The notes under the pieces: model-generated
The model's input: only the letters and a program-made list of their open reading frames with translations
Told to the model about the DNA's origin: nothing
Databases searched by the model: none
Program-made: the position numbers and the translations under genes
In this document: piece by piece, positions 18,574 through 26,749 of the stretch
Numbering within the stretch: the stretch's first letter is position 1
Layout: each line of letters begins with the position of its first letter
Assembly (NCBI GenBank): GCA_035508435.1
Contig: DATJNA010000063.1
Location: forward strand, 20,350 to 84,349
Reading direction: 5' to 3'
Source of the DNA: JASHVB01 sp035508435
GTDB taxonomy: Bacteria > Pseudomonadota > Alphaproteobacteria > Acetobacterales > Acetobacteraceae
Length of the DNA stretch: 64,000 bases

Positions 18574-19542
18574 ATGCAGCTCAATCGCGAGACGCTGATC
18601 CAGGCCTTCCGCGTCATGACCACCATCCGCCGCTTCGAGGAACGGGTGCAGGAGGAATTCTCCAAGGGCGGCATCCCCGGCTTCGTGCATCTCTACGCCG
18701 GGCAGGAGGCGTCCGCCGTCGGCGTATGCTCGCATCTGGGGCGGCACGACTACATTGCCAGTACGCATCGCGGCCATGGCCACAGCATCGCCAAGGGCTG
18801 CGACGTGACGGCCATGATGGCGGAGTTGTTCGGCCGACAAGACGGGCTGTGCGGCGGCAAGGGCGGTTCGATGCACATCGCCGACCTCGACCAGGGAATG
18901 CTGGGTGCCAACGGCATCGTCGGCGGCGGTCCGCCGTTGGTGGTGGGCGCGGCGCTCACCGCAAAGACCTTGGGCACTGGCGGCGTTGCGATATCGTTCA
19001 CCGGCGATGGCGGATCGAACCAGGGCACCACGTTCGAGGCAATGAATCTCGCCGTGGTGCTGCAGCTTCCCGCAGTGTTCGTATTCGAGAACAACGGCTA
19101 TGGCGAATATACCGGCGCGCAATATGCCGTCGGCAGCCGCGACATTGCCGGCCGCGCCGCCGGTTTCGGCCTGCCGGCAGTGAAGGTCAGCGGCGACGAT
19201 TTCTTCGCTGTCCATGAAGCCGCGGGCGAGGCCATCGAGCGCGCGCGCAGCGGTGGCGGCCCAGGTGTGGTCGAAGTCGATACCTGCCGCTTCTACGGCC
19301 ACCATTCCGGCGACGCCCAGCTTTATCGCGGCAAGGACGAGGTGAAGCGGCTGCGCGACGAGCGCGACTGCCTGCGGCATTTTCGCACCCGCGTCACCGA
19401 GGCGGCATTGCTGGAACCTGCCGAACTCGATGCGGTGGAGGCAGAGGTCGCGGCGCTGATCGATGCCGCGGTCGCGCACGCGCGCACCGCCGAATTGCCG
19501 CCGCCGGCGGCGTTGCTGACCGACGTGTACGTGTCGTACTGA
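18574..19542 (+). CDS. acoA: Acetoin/pyruvate dehydrogenase E1 component, alpha subunit
   Basis: A 322-residue thiamine-diphosphate-dependent E1 alpha. RGHGHSIAKG and GGKGGSMHIAD are family blocks. The ThDP motif runs from GDGGSNQG to FENN, about 30 residues later, near residues 148-180. The phosphorylation-loop region follows (YGHHSGD). With the two genes downstream it would decarboxylate a 2-oxo acid or acetoin and pass the acyl group to lipoyl-E2 in the cytoplasm. The start is ATG 18574, because the longer frame is low-complexity leader. The acetoin assignment rests mainly on the E2-hydrolase downstream. Confidence 0.9.
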   Translation: MQLNRETLIQAFRVMTTIRRFEERVQEEFSKGGIPGFVHLYAGQEASAVGVCSHLGRHDYIASTHRGHGHSIAKGCDVTAMMAELFGRQDGLCGGKGGSMHIADLDQGMLGANGIVGGGPPLVVGAALTAKTLGTGGVAISFTGDGGSNQGTTFEAMNLAVVLQLPAVFVFENNGYGEYTGAQYAVGSRDIAGRAAGFGLPAVKVSGDDFFAVHEAAGEAIERARSGGGPGVVEVDTCRFYGHHSGDAQLYRGKDEVKRLRDERDCLRHFRTRVTEAALLEPAELDAVEAEVAALIDAAVAHARTAELPPPAALLTDVYVSY

Positions 19543-19555
19543 GGGAGGTTGGGAA

Positions 19556-20569
19556 ATGACTGTCAAAACCATCCGTCAGGCCCTGCACGAGGCGCTGGAG
19601 CAGGAGATGCGGCGCGATCCGCGCGTGGTGGTGATCGGCGAGGATGTGTCGGGCGGTGCCGGCACCGAAGGCGGCCGCGATGCCGCCGGCGGCGTGCTGG
19701 GCGTCACCAAGGGCCTGATCAAGGAATTCGGCGACACGCGCGTAATCGATACGCCGATCACCGAATCCGCCATCATGGGTGCGGCCGCCGGCGCGGCGGT
19801 GACCGGGCTGCGGCCGGTGGCGGAACTGATGTTCTCCGACTTCCTCGGCGTCTGCTTCGACCAGATATTCAACCAGGCCGCCAAGTTCCGCTACATGTTC
19901 GGCGGCAAGGCGAAGACCCCGATGGTGATTCGCACCATGGTCGGTGCCGGCCGCAGCGCCGCCGCGCAGCATTCACAAAGTCCCTACCACATCTTCACCT
20001 CGGTACCCGGGCTGAAGGTCGTGGTGCCGTCCAACGCCTACGACGCCAAGGGATTGCTGATCCAGGCGATCCGCGACGACGACCCGGTGATCTTCTGCGA
20101 GCATAAGCTGATGTACGATTTGAAGACCGAGGTTCCGGACGAACCCTATGTCGTCCCCTTCGGCGAGGCCAGCGTCGTGCGCGATGGCAATGACGTAACG
20201 ATCGTCGCCCTGGCACGCATGGTCCACTATGCAGGCGAGGCAGCCGACGCATTGTCCGCGGAAGGCATCGAGTGCGAGATCATCGACCCGCGCACCACCT
20301 CGCCGCTGGACGAGGACACTATCCTGGAAAGCGTCGAACGCACCGGCCGGCTCGTGGTGGTGGATGAGGCGACGCCGCGTTGCAGCATGGCAACCGACAT
20401 CGCCGCGCTGGTGGCGGATCGTGCCTTCGGCGCATTGCAGGCACCAGTGCGGCGGGTCACCGCGCCGCATACCCCGGTGCCATTCGCACCTTCGCTGGAG
20501 AAGCTGTATATTCCAGACAAGGAGCGCATCGCCGCGGCGGTGCGCGACGTGCACGGCTATGCACGATGA
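19556..20569 (+). CDS. acoB: Acetoin/pyruvate dehydrogenase E1 component, beta subunit
   Basis: A 337-residue E1 beta. VVVIGEDVSGGAG, FGDTRVIDTPITESAIMGAAAGAA and ELMFSDFLGVCFDQIFNQAAK form the ThDP pyrimidine domain. The C-terminal transketolase-type domain (IIDPRTTSPLDEDTI, VVVDEATPR) follows. It pairs with AcoA to form an alpha2beta2 E1. It starts 13 bp after acoA with GAGGGAGG before it, and its stop overlaps the next start by ATGA, so the three genes form one operon. Confidence 0.93.
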   Translation: MTVKTIRQALHEALEQEMRRDPRVVVIGEDVSGGAGTEGGRDAAGGVLGVTKGLIKEFGDTRVIDTPITESAIMGAAAGAAVTGLRPVAELMFSDFLGVCFDQIFNQAAKFRYMFGGKAKTPMVIRTMVGAGRSAAAQHSQSPYHIFTSVPGLKVVVPSNAYDAKGLLIQAIRDDDPVIFCEHKLMYDLKTEVPDEPYVVPFGEASVVRDGNDVTIVALARMVHYAGEAADALSAEGIECEIIDPRTTSPLDEDTILESVERTGRLVVVDEATPRCSMATDIAALVADRAFGALQAPVRRVTAPHTPVPFAPSLEKLYIPDKERIAAAVRDVHGYAR

Positions 20570-21705
20570 GCGCCCCACTGACCGCGATCACCATGCCCAA
20601 ATGGGGTCTGACCATGACCGAGGGCAAGGTGGTGCAATGGCTGCACCAGCCTGGCACGTCCTTCGTGCCGGGTGACGAGTTGCTGGAAATCGAGACTTCG
20701 AAAATTACCAACGTCGTCGAGGCGGAAGCGCCCGGCACGCTGCTGCGCGTGGTCGCCGCGGAAGGCGCCACGCTGCCGATCGGCGGATTGCTCGCAGTGA
20801 TAGGGCCGGCAGACGCGCCGGCGGCAGACATCGATACCTTCGTATCCGGCTTCGTGGTGGCGGCGCCGGCCGAGGACTCGGCGGAAGCCGAGGCAGCGCC
20901 GGCCCCGCGCATGCTCGACGTCGCCGGCACTCGGCTGCGCTATCTGGAGCTGGGCAGCGGCGACGGCACGCCGGTGCTGTTGCTGCATGGTTTCGGCGCC
21001 GATCTCAACAGTTGGATGTTCAATCAACCCGCGTTGGCGGACCAGCGGCGCGTCGTGGCACTGGATCTGCCAGGGCATGGTGGCTCGGCCAGGGACGTCG
21101 GTGCGGGCGATGCCACCGCATTGAAGCACACGTTGGCTGCGTTCGCGGACGCGCTCGATGCCGGGCCGCTGCACGTGGTCGGGCATTCCCTGGGCGGGGC
21201 CCTGGCCGCGCTGCTGGCGGAGAATCGGCCGGACCTGGTATGCTCTTTGAGCTTGATCGCGCCGGCCGGGCTTGGGCCGGAGATCAACGCCGCTTTCATC
21301 GATGGTTTCGTGCGCGCATCGCGCCGCAAGGATGCCGTCGAGGTTCTGCAGCTTCTGGTGCACGACCCTGCGCTGGTCAGCCGCACCATGGTGGAGGACG
21401 TGCTGCGATTCAAACGCCTGGATGGCGTCGCCACCGCCTTGGCGGCGATCGCACAGGCGTGGTTCGCCGGCAGCCGGCAGCGCGTATCGATCGGCGCCGC
21501 GCTCAACGGCCTCGAAATGCCGATGCAGGTCATCTGGGGCCGCGAGGATCGCATCATTCCGGCGACGCACGTTCAGGCCGTGCCGGCACGTGCCGCTGTG
21601 CATGTGTTGGATGCCGCAGGTCATCTGCCACACATGGAAAAAGCCGGTGAGGTAAATCGATTGATCCGGCAGTTCACCGTTGACAGTCTTCGCGACTCGC
21701 CATGA
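20566..21705 (+). CDS. acoC: AcoC-type lipoyl-domain alpha/beta-hydrolase E2
   Basis: A 379-residue fusion. An N-terminal lipoyl domain (MPKWGLTMTEG..., lipoyl-Lys in EIETSKITNV near residue 45) is joined by an Ala-rich linker to an alpha/beta hydrolase. The hydrolase has the oxyanion HGFGADLNSW, nucleophile elbow GHSLGG, the acid residue near WGREDRIIP and catalytic His in AGHLPHMEK. This domain order is that of the acetoin dehydrogenase E2 (AcoC) rather than a standard E2. No dihydrolipoamide dehydrogenase (E3) gene is nearby, so the complex probably borrows one from elsewhere. Confidence 0.92.
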   Translation: MSAPLTAITMPKWGLTMTEGKVVQWLHQPGTSFVPGDELLEIETSKITNVVEAEAPGTLLRVVAAEGATLPIGGLLAVIGPADAPAADIDTFVSGFVVAAPAEDSAEAEAAPAPRMLDVAGTRLRYLELGSGDGTPVLLLHGFGADLNSWMFNQPALADQRRVVALDLPGHGGSARDVGAGDATALKHTLAAFADALDAGPLHVVGHSLGGALAALLAENRPDLVCSLSLIAPAGLGPEINAAFIDGFVRASRRKDAVEVLQLLVHDPALVSRTMVEDVLRFKRLDGVATALAAIAQAWFAGSRQRVSIGAALNGLEMPMQVIWGREDRIIPATHVQAVPARAAVHVLDAAGHLPHMEKAGEVNRLIRQFTVDSLRDSP

Positions 21706-21783
21706 CACGTGTGCACCGGCGCCGCGAATTTCGTCCAGCCCTCGTCCGGTCCTATACCTGACAACAGGAAGGACCTTGGCCAA

Positions 21784-23262
21784 ATGACCGGTACCAGATC
21801 ACCTGCGATTGCCACATCCGCTGCGATCTCTCATCTGCTCGCCGCCATCCGCGATGTCGTTGGCGATCGCGGCATGCTGACCGATCCGGCGGACACCGCC
21901 GCCTTTTCCCAGGACTGGCGTCGCCTGTACCAAGGTCGCACTCCGGCCGTGATCCGTCCCGCGACGACGCAGGAAGCCGCCGCCGTCATGCGCCTCTGCG
22001 CCGAGGCGGGGACATCGATCGTGCCGCAAGGCGGTAACACATCCATGGTTGGCGGCGCGGTGCCGGCCGAGAACGGCAGTCAGCTTGTTCTCAGTACCGC
22101 GCGCCTGAACCGCGTGCGCGGCATCGATCCGGTGGACCTGACCATGACGCTCGAGGCCGGCGTTACCCTGAAGGCCGCCCAGCTTGCGGCAGCGGACGCG
22201 GGCTGCCTGCTGCCGCTTTCCATCTCGTCCGAGGGCAGCGCGCAGATCGGTGGCGTGCTTGCCGCCAATGCCGGCGGCAACAACACGGTCCGCTATGGCA
22301 ACGCGCGCGATCTGGTGCTGGGGCTGGAAGTCGTATTGGCTGACGGCAGTATCTGGAACGGCCTGCGGCGGTTGCGCAAGGACAACACGGGCTATTGCCT
22401 GCGCCAGTTGTTCGTTGGTTCCGAAGGCACGCTCGGCATCATCACCGCCGCCGTGCTGAAGCTGGCGCCGCGGCCGCGCGCAACCGCGGTCGCGTTCTGC
22501 GCCGTGCCGACGCCGGATGCCGCCCTCGACTTATTCGCCCGTTTCCAGGCGCATGACGCGGCGGCAATCAGCGCCTTCGAGCTGATGTCCGGCCTCGGCA
22601 CAGCCTTCGTCCTGAAGCACATTGAGGGCGCCACGCTACCGCTGGACTCGCCCTCGCCGTTTTACGTGCTGGTGGAACTTGCCACCCCGCGTCCCGACGC
22701 GGGCCTGGACGACGCATTGGAAACAATACTGGAGAACGCCCTGGGGGACGGCGTCATCACCGATGCCGCGATTGCCGAATCCGAGGCACAGCGCGCGGCG
22801 ATCTGGCGCCTGCGCGAAGAGCATTCCGAGGCGCAGAAACGCGAAGGCGCCAGCGTCAAGAATGACGTATCGGTGCCGGTGTCGAAGGTGCCGAAATTCA
22901 TCCGCGACGCGACCGAGGCTTGCGAGCGGCTGATGCCCGGCATTCGCGCCGTGCCGTTCGGCCACATGGGCGACGGCAACATCCACTTCAACCTGGAGCA
23001 ACCGGAAGCCGCGGATCCGCAATGGTTCCTGGCGCAGGACCATGCAATCATGGATACGGTGAACCAGGTCGTGCGCGGTTACGACGGCAGCTTCTCCGCA
23101 GAGCATGGCATCGGCAAGCTTAAGCCATACATGATGCCGGACTGGCGCGGCGGCGTGGAACTGGAGATGATGCAGCGGATCAAGGCGGCCCTCGATCCGC
23201 AGGGGCTGTTGAATCCGGGCAAGGTGCTCCCGTCGCCTTCCGGGCCCCCGAATGGGACGTGA
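21784..23262 (+). CDS. FAD-linked 2-hydroxyacid dehydrogenase (GlcD/D-LDH type)
   Basis: A 492-residue flavoprotein with a VAO-type FAD domain (IVPQGGNTSMVGGAVP, SSEGSAQIGGVLAANAGG, GSEGTLGIIT) and the FAD-oxidase C-terminal domain with the substrate-site motifs GHMGDGNIHFN and EHGIGKLK. Such enzymes oxidise D-lactate, glycolate or D-2-hydroxyglutarate and pass electrons to the respiratory chain. The start is 21784, with AGGAAGGACC just before it. It lies 78 bp after acoC on the same strand and may share its transcription, which would suit a C2-C4 hydroxyacid or acetoin catabolic role. The exact substrate is unknown. Confidence 0.9.
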   Translation: MTGTRSPAIATSAAISHLLAAIRDVVGDRGMLTDPADTAAFSQDWRRLYQGRTPAVIRPATTQEAAAVMRLCAEAGTSIVPQGGNTSMVGGAVPAENGSQLVLSTARLNRVRGIDPVDLTMTLEAGVTLKAAQLAAADAGCLLPLSISSEGSAQIGGVLAANAGGNNTVRYGNARDLVLGLEVVLADGSIWNGLRRLRKDNTGYCLRQLFVGSEGTLGIITAAVLKLAPRPRATAVAFCAVPTPDAALDLFARFQAHDAAAISAFELMSGLGTAFVLKHIEGATLPLDSPSPFYVLVELATPRPDAGLDDALETILENALGDGVITDAAIAESEAQRAAIWRLREEHSEAQKREGASVKNDVSVPVSKVPKFIRDATEACERLMPGIRAVPFGHMGDGNIHFNLEQPEAADPQWFLAQDHAIMDTVNQVVRGYDGSFSAEHGIGKLKPYMMPDWRGGVELEMMQRIKAALDPQGLLNPGKVLPSPSGPPNGT

Positions 23263-23280
23263 GTTACGCGTGTCATAGCG

Positions 23281-23356
23281 CGTCAGTTACGCGATGGCGC
23301 GTCAGTTACGCGATGGCGCGTGAGTTACGCGATGGCGCGTGGGTTACGCGTGCCAA
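23281..23356. repeat. 19-bp tandem repeat, four copies
   Basis: Units CGTCAGTTACGCGATGGCG start at 23281, 23300, 23319 and 23338, with a degenerate fifth just before (from 23258) that overlaps the preceding stop codon region. Copies differ at one or two positions. Confidence 0.9.
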
Positions 23357-23423
23357 TCGTCATTGCAGGTTGCCGGAGGAGTGGTCGCCGACCCCGCCCG
23401 GCCGAAACGGTTCGCGCTGCCGC

Positions 23424-23746
23424 GTCATTGCGAGGCCCGCAGCGCCGAAGCAATCCCGATCGAACCAGGGCACGCCAGTGCGAGCGCCCTCGCGACCTGG
23501 TCCGCGCAACCGGCCCCACTCGACCGGCCCCACTCGACCGGCCCCAATCGACCGGCCCCACTCGACCGGCCTCGCGAGACCGGCCTCGCGAAACTGGTCT
23601 CCAGACGACCAGCACCCACTCGACCGGCCTCGCGAAACTGGTCTCGCGAAACTGGTCTGCAGACGACCGGCACCCACTCGACCGGCCTCGCGAGACCGGT
23701 CCCGCATGATCTGAATTGCGTTGGCCCTTGCGGCCCTCACAATGAC
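23424..23746. repeat. REP-type palindrome with a minisatellite in its loop
   Basis: The left arm GTCATTGCGAGGCCCGCAGC...GCAATCC (23424-23456) is an inverted match to the right arm (about 23713-23746, ending GGCCCTCACAATGAC). The loop of about 250 bp contains GACCGG-rich tandem repeats: 14-bp units ACTCGACCGGCCCC from 23518, then longer 55-60-bp units containing GCGAAACTGGTCT and CAGACGACC. It fills most of the 540-bp gap between two plus-strand genes, and no gene is supported here. Other family members have loops of 20-45 bp. Confidence 0.85.
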
Positions 23747-23802
23747 CAGAACGCGGACGGGAACAAACTGCCCTCCGGCTGCGTCTTTGTCCCGCAACCA
23801 CG

Positions 23803-24882
23803 ATGAAGGTGCCAATGACCCAGGCATGGCTGAACCGCATTGGCACCGCTGTGCCGCCGCACGACATTCACGGAGAGTTTGTCGACTTCGGCCGCACCAC
23901 AGCTCTGGACGACCGCACGTCCGCAGTGTTCGACCGCATGGTCGCGCTCGCAGACATCGAACATCGCTACGCCATCTTCGCGCCGGGCCCCAAGCCGCGC
24001 GACCGCATTCTCGACAGCGAGGGCTTCTATCGGCGTGGCGCCTTTCCGGGCACAGCCGCCCGCATGGCCCGCTTCGAGCCTGCCGCGCTGAACCTTGCCC
24101 TTCAGGCAATCGCCGCCCTGGATATCGCGCATGAGCGCGCCACCATCACCCACCTGATCGTCGCAAGCTGCACCGGCTTCACCGCGCCCGGCCTCGACTT
24201 CCAGATCATGCGCGCTACCGGCCTGCGCGATAGCATCGAGCGAACTATCGTCGGTTTCATGGGTTGCTTCGCCGCGGTGAATGCCCTGAAACTCGCGGCG
24301 CACATCGTCGGCGCCGAGCCCCGTGCCAAGGTGTTGGTGGTGAACCTGGAACTTTGCAGCCTGCACCTCCAGGAGGACTGGCACATCGAAAAGCTGCTGA
24401 GCTTCCTGTTGTTCGGTGATGGCGCCGGCGCCTGCCTCGTGTCCGCCGAGCCTTATGGCATTGCGCTCGGCCCGTTCCGTGCGGCGGTGATCCCGAACAG
24501 CGACGGCCTGATCACCTGGCACATCAGCGATCAAGGGTTCGTGATGCACCTCTCGGGTCAGGTTCCCGGGCGCATCCGCCGCTGGCTGCCGGCGCATGGA
24601 TCGTCGCTGCTGCACGACCGCACGGTGAACGATGTCGCGTTGTGGGCGGTCCATGCGGGCGGGCGCTCGATCCTCGACGCCGTCCAGCAAGGGCTTGCAT
24701 TGCCGCCGAGCGCATTGCGCTTCTCGCGCGCCGTGCTGCGCGACTTCGGCAACATGTCGTCCGCGACACTGGTGTTCGTGCTGCAGCGCATCCTGCGCGA
24801 CGCCGGGGCCACGGGCGACGGCATGGCCATGGCGTTCGGCCCCGGCCTGACCGTCGAAACCTTCGCATTCCGCCGACCATGA
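23803..24882 (+). CDS. Type III polyketide synthase (chalcone-synthase-like)
   Basis: A 359-residue ketosynthase homodimer-type enzyme. The catalytic triad is visible: Cys in VASCTGFTAPG (near residue 120), His in ALWAVHAGG, and Asn in FGNMSSATLVFVL. GDGAGACLVS is the conserved loop before the C-terminal half. Bacterial members extend an acyl-CoA starter with malonyl-CoA to give alkylresorcinols, alkylpyrones or related products; starter and product cannot be read here. An alternative ATG lies at 23815. The stop overlaps the next start by ATGA, so it is the first gene of a three-gene tailoring cluster. Confidence 0.95.
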   Translation: MKVPMTQAWLNRIGTAVPPHDIHGEFVDFGRTTALDDRTSAVFDRMVALADIEHRYAIFAPGPKPRDRILDSEGFYRRGAFPGTAARMARFEPAALNLALQAIAALDIAHERATITHLIVASCTGFTAPGLDFQIMRATGLRDSIERTIVGFMGCFAAVNALKLAAHIVGAEPRAKVLVVNLELCSLHLQEDWHIEKLLSFLLFGDGAGACLVSAEPYGIALGPFRAAVIPNSDGLITWHISDQGFVMHLSGQVPGRIRRWLPAHGSSLLHDRTVNDVALWAVHAGGRSILDAVQQGLALPPSALRFSRAVLRDFGNMSSATLVFVLQRILRDAGATGDGMAMAFGPGLTVETFAFRRP

Positions 24883-25586
24883 GTCTCGCCACGCGCAGCA
24901 CCGCCGCCGAGCGGATGGACACCGACTGCGCCGATTACGACGACTACGCGCGGTGCCTCGCCGACCTGGCGCGGGTGAATGCGATGACGCGCACGCACCA
25001 GCCATTGCTCGCCTGGCTAGCGCGCGAAACGATCGGCCTGCGGTCTTTCACCTTGCTCGATGTCGCCTGTGGCCATGGCGACCTGCTGCGCCAAATCAAG
25101 CGCTGGAGCCTGCGCCGCGGCATCGATGCCACGTTGCACGGAATCGACCTCAATCCCTGGAGCCTGCGCGCGGCGGATGCGGCCACGCCCGCGGATTATG
25201 CCATCGCCTGGCACAATGGCGACGTCTTCGCATTCGACCCACGGCAGCCTTATGACTTCATTGTGAGCTCGCAGTTTACCCACCATCTCAGCGATGCCGA
25301 CATTGTCCGCTTCCTGCACTGGATGGAGCAATACGCGGCGCGCGGCTGGTTCATCGCCGACCTGCATCGCCACTGGTTCCCCTATTACGGCTTCGGCCTG
25401 CTCGCGTGGGCGATGCGCTGGCATCGCTTCGTCGGTTATGATGGGCGCATTTCGATCGCGCGCAGCTTCTTGCCACGAGAGTGGCGGGCCCTCGTGCAAG
25501 CGGCCGGACTTGATCCAGCGGCCGTCCGCATCGAATGGCACATCCCATTCCGCATTTGTGTGTCGCGTCGATGCTCTCCCCCGTGA
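24879..25586 (+). CDS. SAM-dependent methyltransferase of the type III PKS cluster
   Basis: A 235-residue class I methyltransferase. Motif I is FTLLDVACGHGDLLRQI near residue 57, with the acidic residue at GIDLNPWSL, and a post-motif block DFIVSSQFTHHLSD. Its place between a type III PKS and an FAD oxidoreductase, with overlaps on both sides (4 and 16 bp), makes methylation of the polyketide product or a derived ring the likely job. This is inference from context; the acceptor atom is unknown. Confidence 0.9.
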   Translation: MSLATRSTAAERMDTDCADYDDYARCLADLARVNAMTRTHQPLLAWLARETIGLRSFTLLDVACGHGDLLRQIKRWSLRRGIDATLHGIDLNPWSLRAADAATPADYAIAWHNGDVFAFDPRQPYDFIVSSQFTHHLSDADIVRFLHWMEQYAARGWFIADLHRHWFPYYGFGLLAWAMRWHRFVGYDGRISIARSFLPREWRALVQAAGLDPAAVRIEWHIPFRICVSRRCSPP

Positions 25587-26677
25587 TCATCGGTGGCGGC
25601 CCGGCCGGTGCGGCTGCCGCTGCCTTGATCGCCGCCGCCGGCCGCGCCGTGACGCTGATCGAACGCACCACCGCCCCCACCGACAAGCTGTGCGGCGATT
25701 TCCTCAGCGGCGGCGCGATCGCGGCATTGCGGTCATTGGACCTCGACCCACTAACTATTGGGGCCATCCCGCTATTAACTATCCGGTTAGTTCATCGCGA
25801 CACCGTCGCCGAGGCCGCCTTGCCGTTCCCCGCAGTTGGCCTGTCGCGACGCGTCCTGGACGAAGCCCTGTTGCAACTCGCCGTCCGCCACGGCGCCACG
25901 GTCCGCCGCGGCGAATCGGCCCGCACCCTGGAACCCGCCCCGGCCGGCTTTGCCGTCCGCACCGGGACAGGCAACCGACTGTCCACCAGCACCGTGTTCC
26001 TGGCGACCGGCAAGCACGACCTGCGCGGTCAGGCGCGGCCGCCTCGTGCCGACGGCTTGCTCGGCCTGAAAATGTATTTCGACCTCGCATCGGCACAGGC
26101 CACGGCGTTATCCGGCTGCATCGAATTGCTGTTGCTGAACAACGGATATGCCGGTCTGCAACTCGTGGCGCCATCCCGGGCAGTGTTTTGTGTGTTGCTG
26201 CCGGCCGCACACTACCGCCGGGTTGGCAGGAACTGGGACAGCCTGCTGGCCGACCTCTGCTCCCAGGCGTCCTTGCTCCAGCGCAGGCTCGCCGGTGCGG
26301 CGCCATGCCTGCCGCAACCCCTGGCCATCGCGGGAACGCCGTACGGCCACCTCCACCGCACCTCACGACAGGCGCCGCCCGGATTGTTCCGCCTGGGGGA
26401 TCAGGCCTGCGTGGTGCCCTCGCTTGCCGGCGACGGCATCGCGATCGCTTTGCACAGCGCCAAGGCGGCAGCCACGGCATGGCTGCACGGGGACAACGCG
26501 CGCGCTTATCACGCAGGTTTCGTCCACGCGGCCGGCACGCCGCTACGGTTCGCCTCGCTGATCCACATCGCCTGCCGCATGCCGGCGATACAGCCCTTGC
26601 TCGCCTCCGCCTGCCGCGCCTGGCCGGCCACGCTCCGTTTGGCGGCAGCGCTCAGCCGCGTGGCCCCGGCCCGGTAG
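25571..26677 (+). CDS. FAD-dependent oxidoreductase (geranylgeranyl-reductase-like)
   Basis: A 368-residue flavoprotein of the UbiH/geranylgeranyl-reductase group. The Rossmann motif VIIGGGPAGAAAAALI starts at residue 5, and DKLCGDFLSGGAI carries the Cys/Gly block of this family. The second FAD motif (FRLGDQACVVPSLAGDGIAIAL) is near residue 270. It could hydroxylate or reduce the methylated polyketide to a quinone-like lipid. ATG 25571 lies inside the end of the methyltransferase gene. Bases of about 25748-25795 are unusually AT-rich and form an inverted repeat (ACTAAC...GTTAGT) inside the coding region. Confidence 0.9.
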   Translation: MLSPVIIGGGPAGAAAAALIAAAGRAVTLIERTTAPTDKLCGDFLSGGAIAALRSLDLDPLTIGAIPLLTIRLVHRDTVAEAALPFPAVGLSRRVLDEALLQLAVRHGATVRRGESARTLEPAPAGFAVRTGTGNRLSTSTVFLATGKHDLRGQARPPRADGLLGLKMYFDLASAQATALSGCIELLLLNNGYAGLQLVAPSRAVFCVLLPAAHYRRVGRNWDSLLADLCSQASLLQRRLAGAAPCLPQPLAIAGTPYGHLHRTSRQAPPGLFRLGDQACVVPSLAGDGIAIALHSAKAAATAWLHGDNARAYHAGFVHAAGTPLRFASLIHIACRMPAIQPLLASACRAWPATLRLAAALSRVAPAR

Positions 26678-26749
26678 CGCGACGCGGGTTGCGCCCGCAC
26701 GCCGGCTATCGCACAAAGCCGCCGTCCCAAACCGGAAAAATCGCCACGC

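Noticed and set aside
23325..24109. Several overlapping frames in the 23.5-kb repeat region (for example 249 codons on the minus strand)
   Set aside because: They are repeat-encoded, with no domain or ribosome site, and run into the type III PKS gene.
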